Assembly: GCA_022592435.1 (NCBI GenBank) | Contig: JABYQS010000839.1 | Location: forward strand, 1-12,378 | DNA: 12,378 nucleotides | Reading direction: 5' to 3' | From: Cerioporus squamosus | Taxonomy: Eukaryota; Basidiomycota; Agaricomycetes; Polyporales; Polyporaceae | Shown: positions 1-7,714 of the stretch, piece by piece | Layout of the letters: every line of letters starts with the position of its first letter | Numbering within the stretch: the stretch's first letter is position 1 | Made by a program: the position numbers and the translations under genes | The notes under the pieces: generated by a model | What the model saw: the letters and a program-made list of their open reading frames with translations, nothing else | Database searches by the model: none | Told to the model about the DNA's origin: nothing

Positions 1-437
1 AGCTCCTGCAAGGTCCATCCCGCGTGAACCATCGGCTCCGTCTGAATGCTGAGTCGACATCATCCAGAACGCAGACGGTGGGGACGTCTCCAAGGTATGC
101 GAAGCACACCTCTGCATGAGCGTAGTACGTGTACATCGAGTTGATCGCTTCGGATAGCTCTGCGCTGCTCGTCTTGTCGATGCAGCAAGTGTCGTTCCAG
201 ATCCAATTGTAGCCATGGTGTTGCGCAAGTATGCAGGAATCCTCCACCTTGCCGGTGGAGCGATCGCGAGGGTTCTCACCGGTTGCTTCGCATTCGAGGC
301 GGTTGGCGTTGGGTTTCTTGGAAGCTTTGCTCCGTAGGGCCCCATACATGAGAGAGGATGGCGTAGACTTGTTGTCTAGCCGCTTCAACAGTCGGAAAAA
401 AGGTCAGCTCCGCGCGATCGGTACTGAGAAGCCACAT
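1..437 (-). CDS. HET-domain (heterokaryon incompatibility-like) protein, 5' part, frame-disrupted, runs off left edge
   Basis: HET proteins act in fungal non-self recognition; this copy's own role is unknown. Seen: the minus-strand ATG at 437-435 opens the typical HET N-terminus MWLLSTDRAELTFF, followed by VYAILSHVWGPTEQSFQETQ. That frame stops at 276-278. The next frame carries the second HET block, with GYNWIWNDTCCIDKTSSAEL and then SEAINSMYTYYAHAEVCFAY. Near the edge comes FRRSRWFTR, after which WTLQEL is only readable one base out of frame. So two frame breaks are needed: one near 298-316 (one extra base or two missing) and one near 17-22 (CGGGATGG where CGGGGATGG would keep frame). No intron can explain either break. 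The start is chosen because MWLL at the extreme N-terminus is characteristic. The rest of the gene lies left of the window. It may be a pseudogene or an intact gene with consensus errors. Confidence 0.82.
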
Positions 438-1171
438 GGGGGGTGGAGAAGCTGTTCGAGAGGGATCAGTGTTGGTTCGGCAAGATGACATCCGAACAGA
501 TACACACCGTGAGTATCCTCGATGGTTTGTTGTTCAAGTAAGCAGTTATGATGACTTATGGGCCAGGATTCGTGCAGGTAGCTGCTGCGGCTGGAGGGTT
601 CCGACAACTGGTGGCGGGCAATGTAACAATCGTGAACAATGACTAGAACCTTGAACCATGCATTTTGTGTCTCTCCGCTCTGACTCCGACCGGCATTGTG
701 CGGAAGCTCGCCTGAGTATAACTATAACTCTGGGTACGAGATTAGCTCAGTCCAACTCGACACATGAGTTCACGGTGGTCTGGGCATCGACAGTTCTGGC
801 ACAGTGCCTTCTCCGATCCTCTTGATATCTCGAGGCGGCCTGCACCGTCGCCGAGCCTACTACTCGTTACTACTCTCGGCCGTGTCATCCCTAGGCCTTC
901 GTTGCCGTCTCCACTTTTCCGGCTCTTCATCGTGATTTTGGGCCCTGAAGGGAGCCTTGGCCGCTGTGCATCCTAAAGGCCGTGCACGAATCAGGGTAAG
1001 TACTCCCGACAGACGAGAATTAGCATGGAACGTACCTGCAAGGAAGGCGGCTATCCAGATGGTACGGACGGAGAGCGCGTTCGTGCGCGTCGCGGCTGCA
1101 CGCTGAGCAGCATCCTGCGGGATACCTCGATCTGTCAGTACCCGACCTCTCAACTGCGTTCGAGACTTACG
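438..1171. other. Spacer; possible decayed 3' end of the MFS remnant
   Basis: No gene is assigned. On the minus strand around 1040-1110 a short stretch reads TNALSVRTIWIAAFLAG, which resembles the last membrane helix of the drug/H+ antiporter-type MFS proteins just upstream. It is preceded by a plausible intron that starts GTAAGT near 1170 and ends CCGCAG near 1117, but the phase does not join to the upstream exon without a frameshift. Bases 438-800 would contain the HET promoter, and I see no clear core element there. Confidence 0.3.
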
Positions 1172-1840
1172 ACAATGTGCGGAATCTGCCTGACACTGCA
1201 GACGGGGACGTGTCGATCGTCAGTCTGGGAATCCTCTCAATCTGCTTCCACAGTTTCGGGGAGGAGTCTGCTAGTGGTAGCGGTTGGTATTGAAGTGGCT
1301 GGAATGGACAGACGAGAAAGGTGCCGAATGTACCCGGAACAGACGAGGTGGAATGATGGGAGACCGTTCCGTGAGTAAATTGTTCACGGCCGATGCGGCG
1401 AGCATGAAGGCTCCAGCCGCGAGGCACGCAATGCATTCAGCGGAGGACCCTATCGCCGGTAGCCGCCATTGAACGAAGGAATCGGTACGAGTTGAAGGGA
1501 GTAGACTCACAACTGCTTTCGCTGAAGCTGAGACCGAGAAGAACGAGGACGACCCCGCCCAGGTTGAGTGTGAGGCCGACGAAGTCGAACTCTCGGACAT
1601 GTTCACGCCAAGACCGTCCACGGTGCGGACTCAACTTCAGGAAGAAGAAAACTGCGCCAGTAGGTCTACAATGCGTAGTCTTCAGTAAGAGCACAGTCGA
1701 AGCAATGCGACAAGCATAATCACAGGTTGAGGAAGAAGATCCACGGCCAAGACCACACTGTGATCTGTGAGAGCCTGTGAATTGCTAGGTGAGCGATCAT
1801 CCCATCGTCATCCGCTGTTAGCTTGAACTTGCCCCTCCCA
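1172..1840 (-). pseudogene. MFS transporter remnant (drug/H+ antiporter type), middle missing
   Basis: An intact member would be a multi-helix plasma-membrane exporter. Seen, in order on the minus strand: AGRGKFK near 1825; an exon at 1774-1724 giving ALTDH, then one base out of frame VWSWPWIFFLNL; an intron at 1723-1666; an exon at 1665-1511 with PTGAVFFFLKLSPHRGRSW and EFDFVGLTLNLGGVVLVLLG; an intron at 1510-1450; an exon at 1449-1334 with CLAAGAFMLAASAV and LLTERSPIIPPRLFR. These match the central helices and loop of DHA14-like transporters, and the phases join perfectly across the last two introns. Then only about 70 nt separate this from KLWKQIERIPRLTIDTSPSA (about 1262-1200), which in the family lies near the C-terminus. 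About 150-200 residues (roughly helices 7-13) are therefore absent, and so is the N-terminal half. It is a deleted, frame-broken copy. Exact limits are uncertain. Confidence 0.65.
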
Positions 1841-2358
1841 GCGAGCGCTGGAAACGCCCCATGTGGGCCCATGAAACCCGCCGAACTTGGCACGGCTGCA
1901 AGGACGTCAGCACTTAGGCTTGTCCCGGAACATGACACGGTGAATCACTTCCAGACGTACTCCTTATACTCTAGAGGGCATGGTTTTATCGATGTGAGTG
2001 TTCGTACAACGCAGAAGGTCTGTGACCAACCTCATGAGAAGGGTCGGGATCCAGCCGCGAGCTTCAAGTTCAATACATACTTCACTATAAATGGATGCTA
2101 CTAGTACTTGAACGTCACTTCATTGGACGATCGTGCTTCGAGATAGCAAGAGGGTGATTCCTAAATCTCAGGCAAGTGAGTAAGTATTTGTTGTCACGAA
2201 GCGTACTTAGGGGAGAGAACGAGCTGGACCCCAGCTTCACGTTTCCCTATAAGTATATGGCAAGTCCCGGGTGGTGAGGGTGCCAGCAGTCCTTCCTGCC
2301 TTTAGAGCCGCGCGCTTACGGGGTCTCCTCCGACAACTCAATCTTCCATCATCCCGCC
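1841..2358. other. Spacer between the MFS remnant (minus) and the BTB gene (plus)
   Basis: No convincing coding sequence. I looked on the minus strand for the N-terminal helices of the MFS protein and did not find them. The stretch should hold the BTB promoter. A TATAAAT lies at 2086-2092 and a second TATA-like site at 2248-2253. Confidence 0.3.
2248..2253 (+). promoter_or_regulatory. Candidate TATA element for the BTB gene
   Basis: TATAAG, part of TATAAGTATATGG, lies about 106 nt upstream of the ATG at 2359. A pyrimidine-rich leader sits between them (TCTCCTCCG, then CAATCTTCCATCATCCCGCC just before ATG), as is common upstream of fungal start codons. Position and composition are the only support. 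Confidence 0.3.
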
Positions 2359-3454
2359 ATGTCGGAATCACCTCCTCAGAAGAGAGCTCGGACGGAAGGA
2401 CCCGATGACAGTGCCAGCGCAGGGAGCTCCCTGTTCGCCCGCCTGCAGGAGCGTGCAAGGCGTCACCGGGAAGCAACACCTTATCCCGACAGGAACCTGT
2501 GGTTTGAAGACGGAACGACCATATTGAAGACTCAAAGAACCATATTAAAGGTTTACAAGGGGCCCCTGATCCAGCATTCTTCCGTTTTCAGGAACATGTT
2601 TTCGCTTCCTCAACCGCAGACCGAGGAGGTTGCTACGGGCCCGGCCACTGTTGAGCTCTTCGATCCGGCATACGATGTTCGCGCCTTGCTACAGGTGTTG
2701 ATGCCCAGCAAATACATCCAGTGCATCTTCACATTGCTCATCTTTCAATAAAATTGCTGACCAAGCCTCAGGTTGAGCGGCACCTACCACACTTCCTGCG
2801 ACGAGGTGTGCGCCTGCCTCCGTATGGCCCACAAATACGAGATGGACCAGCTTCTCGAGAAGTCTTTGCAGTCGCTGCGAAGCTTCTATCCAGACACCTA
2901 CCAGCTATTCAAGGAGAGATGCAACACGGAGCCGCAGAATACCGCCAGGGCCATATCCGTGGTGAACCTAGGCCGCCTCGTCGAAGCCCCAAGCCTTCTC
3001 CCGATGGCGATCGTCGACTGCTGCACCCTCGGCTCGGAGATCGTCAACGGCTACAAGAGACCAAACCTCACCGAAGAGCACCTCAGCCCGTCCGACATCG
3101 GCTTCTGCTTCCAAGCGAAGGACAAACTCATCGAGGCGCGCGTACGCGCTTTCAAGTTTCCAGCAACTGTTCGGGGACAATGTCCGCCGAGGGTGCACCG
3201 CGCCAGATGCCGATGACGCGTACTTCGACCGTTTCTACTATGATGTCACGGACGGCGTCGTCCCCGGACTGTACACCCCGAAGGTATGGGACTCGTTCGC
3301 AGGCTATATGCTCGCGCGCATTCCCGGCATCTGCGAGTCGTGCAAGCAGGCGTTCGTGGCAGAGGACGTGGCGCAGCAATAGCGCATCTTCGATCAGTTG
3401 CCTGCGCTCGTCGGAATCACCGTCCGAGGGTGGGGAAGACCCCCGAGGCGCTGA
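2359..3454 (+). pseudogene. BTB/POZ-domain protein, disrupted by one frameshift and one in-frame stop
   Basis: BTB domains mediate dimerisation and adaptor contacts; this lineage-expanded basidiomycete family has no assigned function that I know. Exon 1 is 2359-2720 (MSESPPQKRARTEGPDDS, with a basic NLS-like stretch KRAR). The BTB core begins LWFEDGTTILKTQ and continues VYKGPLIQHSSVFRNMF. The 51-nt intron 2721-2771 (GTGCAT..CTGAC..CAG) joins in phase to LSGTYHTSCDEVCACLRMAH and KYEMDQLLEKSLQSLR. Near 3160 the frame must skip one base (TTTCC) to continue as QQLFGDNVRRGCTAPDADDA and YDVTDGVVPGLYTPKVWDSF. A TAG at 3380-3382 then interrupts AEDVAQQ/RIFDQLPALVGITV, and the natural end is GWGRPPRR with TGA at 3452-3454. 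Similarity resumes strongly on both sides of each lesion. The stop could have arisen from CAG by a C-to-T change. It is probably a young pseudogene; consensus error is less likely because two unlike lesions coincide. Confidence 0.83.
2721..2771 (+). other. Spliceosomal intron in the BTB gene
   Basis: 51 nt, GTGCAT donor, TTGCTGAC branch site about 12 nt before CTCAG acceptor. Removal joins CA|G (Gln) and restores the BTB frame exactly. Confidence 0.85.
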
Positions 3455-4323
3455 TGGCATCCTTTCGCAAAGTGAGTAATGACGGAGCGTGATGTTGTAG
3501 GTTCACGGTGTTATCGCAGTTCTGTTATCAGGCGATGCGATTGTAGGAATCACCAGGGCGAGGGACGGGAGGACGCACCCGAAGACCCAGCGGCATCTTA
3601 GAAGGGAGTGAGTACTGTGCTGCACCTGCCGCCGTGCGGAATAGCGTTGACCATCCACATTAACAGGAGCTCTCGACCACAATCCGAACAATTGACTGTC
3701 GTAAGTTCAAGCTTCTTACTGCGAAGAGTGTTCCGCAAACTCGATCTAGTCTAGGCATATCATACCCTCATCATCTGAGCCAGAGTGTATGCTATTATAC
3801 GTCTCGTTGCCCTGATGTGATCGGACGGTACAAACCAAGAGCGATATCCCGTACAGTGAGATGCAACGTCCTCCCGGCAAGTCCGGGAAGTATCCGTTCC
3901 TTCCTGCATAACCTGTCTCCCGCGGGCGTGTGTTCGGCCTCGTCCTTAACCTCGGACCGATCTCACACTACTCGTACACCAAGGCTCCGTATACTCTAAG
4001 CGGAGCTCAATCCCAAGTATCGCAGTGGAACGTCTGGAAAGTAGAACGGCAAGTCGTCATGTGGTTCAATTTGGCAGAAACCAGTTTCAGGCGGCGGTAC
4101 ACCGAGGCCGACCATGCATTGATCTGACCCCTAATCAGACGTGCAGAAGGTCTAGTAAGTACGTCTATTGAATACGCGGGGCTGGCGTGAATGTACATGA
4201 AGCATCGATGCACGAGAAAGTCAAGTATGCGTCCATTTGCCGTTCATGCGGTTCCAGGAAGAACGACGCAGGCGTACCCGTCCAAGAAGTGCGAGAGCTC
4301 TGTCGCACAAGTCGCTCGGGAGC
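3455..4323. other. Spacer without recognisable gene
   Basis: About 870 bases between the BTB 3' end and the 3' end of the convergent coiled-coil gene. Open frames are short (up to about 68 codons), carry no motif I know and are not joined by good splice sites. No repeat or structured RNA was seen. Confidence 0.4.
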
Positions 4324-5365
4324 TCAGTTCGGAGGCGTGAGCCCGATGAATTCGCGCAGTGCCTCGCGTTTGGCTTTTGTGTCGCCCTTGATCGAGAGGT
4401 TGTACGACTTGAGCAGTTGCTCGTAGCGCTCCTCTGTCGGCGGCGTCAGAGCCTGCCACTCGCGATCGAGCGCGCCTTACAATCGTTACTCACTCGTGAG
4501 ATGCTCGAACTCGCCCTTCGTATTCGGGAAGTTCGGTGGAGTCTTGCCGTTCGCCATCATCGGCGCCTTGATGAGCATCTTGTTCGAAGTGACAGTCGCG
4601 TTCTGCAGCCGGGCGTACAGCCGCGCCTGACTGCGAATCGCAGGCCCGACGTCAGCGGACGAGAGATTTATCGCGCAAAATGGTAGAGACGCACTCGAGC
4701 TTGATGGTGTCGATCGCACCGTCCACCCTCTTCTGCAGCTCCTCGATCGCGATCTCGGCCGCGGTCTTGAACTCGCCTCCGCCATCGCCCTCTACCTCTA
4801 CGACAGTAACATCCCCGGACTGCTTCTCTACCCGCTCACTCCGCCCGTGCCCGTGCCCGTGCCCGTTCACCTGTATCTGCGCAAGCTGCGCCTGTACCTG
4901 CTGCATGTCCGCCGCAAGCTTCTCCTGCGTGCTCTCGATGATGTCCAGCCGCGTCTTCAGCGCAGCGATCGCGGCGTCATCGGCTCCTTCCGCCGCCGCC
5001 GGAGACGACGACACGGCCGCGTTCGCCGGCACGGTGGCGAGGGCTTGGGACGCAGCTGCGATCTGGTCTGCGATGGCGCCGAACGAGGCGGAGAGGCGGT
5101 GTGCCCAGAGCGCGCTGACGTCAACGCCGCCTGCGGGGAGCCGTACCTCTGTGGGAAGCCGCACCTCGGTGATAGGCTGGAGTGGGCTGTCGCGCAGCGC
5201 GAGCGCATGCGACTGTATGGGGGGAGTGGCGCCATTCGGGTCGAAGGAGGCAGAGAAGGGAGAGGCGGAATCTTGCACAGGGGTACCGGAGGTTACGAGG
5301 GTCGAGGTGGACGAGTTCGGGTCGGGCTCTGCGCCTGGCATATGTGGTCGTTGCTCCGAAGACAT
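4324..5365 (-). CDS. Hypothetical coiled-coil protein with conserved-looking C-terminal SAP-like helix pair (319 aa model)
   Basis: Function unknown. Model: exons 5365-4695, 4630-4494 and 4475-4324; introns 4694-4631 (64 nt, GTGCGT..CTGAC..CAG) and 4493-4476 (18 nt). Residues 1-60 are Ser/Pro-rich. Residues 66-76 hold a tandem TEVRLPTEVRLP. Residues 83-112 are an Ala-rich helix. Residues 128-166 look like a coiled coil (LKTRLDIIESTQEKL). A Gly-His run (GHGHGHG) lies at 168-174, and a charged helix (EIAIEELQKRVDGAIDTIK) at 204-222. The C-terminus is charged and looks conserved: RLYARLQNATVTSNK, NFPNTKGEFEHLT and ERYEQLLKSYNLSIKGDTKA. The last block resembles a SAP-type helix-extended loop-helix (inference). 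I recall similar proteins of unknown function in Agaricomycetes. The start at 5365 is preferred; an in-frame ATG at 5497 would add 44 unconvincing residues. Without the 18-nt intron the protein ends at residue 271. Confidence 0.68.
4476..4493 (-). other. Candidate 18-nt intron
   Basis: On the minus strand the segment reads GTGAGTAACGATTGTAAG, with a perfect GTGAGT donor, a GTAAC branch-like core and an AG end. Unspliced, it puts TAA stops in frame directly after FEHLTSE. Removing exactly these 18 nt joins HLTS to ALDREWQALTPP in frame and leads into the C-terminal block. A longer 41-nt reading to the next CAG shifts the frame away from that block. It may be a real ultra-short intron, or the relic of a longer intron shortened by deletion or sequence error. 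Confidence 0.45.
4843..4866. repeat. Hexanucleotide tandem repeat (GCCCGT)x4
   Basis: Four perfect copies of GCCCGT inside the coiled-coil gene. On the minus strand they encode the Gly-His run at residues 168-174. Such in-frame repeats expand and contract by slippage without changing frame. Confidence 0.85.
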
Positions 5366-7714
5366 GGCCTGATTGCAAGATCTGGTTATGGGATGGTCAA
5401 TGAACGAAGATGGCTGATGAGAGCGTGGAGACTTCGATGTGCTGCGGAGGAGGAAGACGGACGCACCGGGAGCGCGATGAGCATCCGCCTCGCCCATATG
5501 TATACGTCTGTGCGTACGCGGGCCGCCCTAGCCAGTGCTCCCTGTCAATGCCGCTGCGTCAATGCGTCGTCAGTAGCCGCTCCCCCTGGGGTTCTCATGC
5601 CTCCTCCTACGTGGGTGCGCCACCACAGCCTGTGGGCCCCGCCGCCTGACAGGGCGAGAAAGTCCCGGGACGGCGCGGCGGCGGAGGCATGAAGGTGGGA
5701 ATGAGCCGACCATATGCCGAACGCCGATGGGAGTGCTTCGTTTGAGCGTCGGCGAGCCTTATGCGGGGCAAGCTATGGTTCAGGCCAGCTGCCTTCGGCT
5801 TCTTGCTGACGTTCGGGAGTAACGCCTGTCATGGGCCAAGATCTTCGGAAGCGCATAGCGTCGAAGCAGTTGACAGACGTGATATGCAACGACAATCAGG
5901 AGAGACTGGGACCAAAAGTCGCGAGCAATGCTGAGCGGGGGGATAGTGCCCAATCACGGTCCCTTCTGAAAGGAAGCACGAGCACTACTCCAAGGGGCGC
6001 ATCCACGATAGCACGATGAACCCAGTACCGTCACACACCCCCTGGATGCACCACGGCTCATTATGGCCAGCCACGGTGCCGAGAGACGCTGTTGCTATGG
6101 GGCAGTGCTGATTGTGGGAGAGAACCTGTTCCATAATCCGATACCGTGTCCGTGAGTGATAGATTATTGGCCGTCTCCCAGACTGAAGCCGGACGTACCA
6201 GCGTTTGGCTCCGGATTTCTCGCTGTGGGGACCAGTAGAAGTGCCGGAGCTGTGCATAGACGGGCGGGTGCAGTGTCACATTGGGCGCGAATGGCGGGCG
6301 CAAAACGTTTGGACCGGCCGAGCTTCGTCTGGACAGATCGTTCTATGCGTCCGATCAGGCTCTCGGGGCCTTGCCGTGGTCTTGTGCTTGAGGATCAATG
6401 AGAAACAAGTAAGGAGCTATGTGACAGTATCGCACGTTGTAAGCGTATCGTACGGATGTGAGCACGGACATACCTACATAGGACCTATGGCGTGTCAATA
6501 GCCGGAACCGTGGCAGGGATGCCCGCATTTCGAACGGGCAAAAGGTCGAGACTGCAACAGAGGCGACCGAATGTCACCTCGCTGGGCCACTCTTCGCGAT
6601 TCGTAAGTCTAAGCGTTCGTACCGGGATACATACTGTGCGGCCTCGAGTGACCTGCGTAGTGGGGATGATTGCGAGTCGCGTGAGTCGAACGGGATGTGG
6701 AGCTCGTTTCGACCTTATCGGGGTTCCGTGTTACTCCTGAGCGTTCGCTGCGCTTGACAGCAGCGGAAGCCAATGTTGCAACTGGGGGAACCCATTCAAC
6801 GCACACACCAACCATGTCGCTGGTTTTGTTCGTGTGTTGTCAGACCTGAGCAGGAGTCAATCTGCATCCTTTGACAATTGCCGAGGCTGAGGCGGGACGT
6901 ACCAACCTGCCTGCTGGAACCTCGCTGTTGATACCAGTAGGACTCCCGGAACTGCGCGCGTGGATGGGCGAGTGCACTAGCCGGGTGCGGATGGCCAGTG
7001 CAAGACGAATCGCAAGCCGAGTATCATCTACACAGCGTGCATGTGCGTCTACGGTATGACGAGGAGCTTATGGTATTACCGCGGAGCCATGACTGGACGA
7101 CCGAGGTGCCACAAATCCCTTTGGCAGGATGCTGAGAGCCTGGGAGGCTAGAGGATATAGCACGCTTCGCAGCTGAGCCTGAGATCCATAGGGTATCTCA
7201 TGCAAGTTGCGCAAGCAATCCATCGATTATCTTCGACATGAAGCGACTCCGTGACGCTGCTTTCAGCGTTGGTCTTCAGCAGTCATCTAACGCGAGCGCA
7301 AAATTGCTGCAATTCGAGTCTAACTGCGAATCCAAGCAATCAGAAGTAGTGTATGAAGTACCTGTAGTACTCGAACAGATCAGGACACTCACCCAGCTCA
7401 TTCGCATGTCGTACGAGTATGCGTGGAACGTAGTGAGATCTCATATTGATACTCCTTCAAATACACAGCTAGCGAATTCAATGGTCGCAGGAAGTCATGG
7501 ATTCAATCAAAGCTGGACGAGCAAGGCGTGGATGCGGTTCAACTTCAAGGGAGTTCGTAGTCAAGAGCGTGCCAAGGCGCCGGCCCCGGAATTCGCCGTC
7601 TACCGGATTCAGCCACTCGCCGCTTTGTTCGAAGCCTGCCTCCGCTGAGCCACTATCGACGACCCGTACGCGTAACCTCGCCTGTTGTCACTATACGCGA
7701 CACTGTGAAGCGGC
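5366..7714. other. 2.3-kb stretch without a recognisable gene
   Basis: It should contain the divergent 5' regions of the coiled-coil gene (minus) and the zinc-finger gene (plus). Bases 5560-5700 are GC-rich. The longest open frame, 7238-7648 on the plus strand (136 codons), encodes a sequence with no motif I know. No inverted-repeat termini, transposase or reverse transcriptase motifs, direct-repeat arrays or tRNA were seen. A distant or heavily intron-cut gene could still be hidden here. Confidence 0.4.

Noticed and set aside
3140..3163. A 22-nt GT..AG intron (GTACGC..TTCCAG) removing the BTB frameshift
   Set aside because: Too short, lacks a branch site, and removing it does not address the downstream TAG; a one-base indel is simpler.
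2721..3479. 252-codon plus-strand frame overlapping the BTB gene
   Set aside because: It begins at the intron's first base and is Arg/Pro/Ser-rich, as expected of an off-frame reading of GC-rich coding DNA; the BTB similarity lies in the other frames.
4680..5692. Long plus-strand frames (230 and 281 codons) opposite the coiled-coil gene
   Set aside because: Low-complexity Ser/Ala/Cys or Arg-rich shadows of the minus-strand gene, with no motif.
7238..7648. 136-codon open frame, plus strand
   Set aside because: No motif, no matching splice context and no family resemblance; the length is possible by chance. Described only within the spacer.
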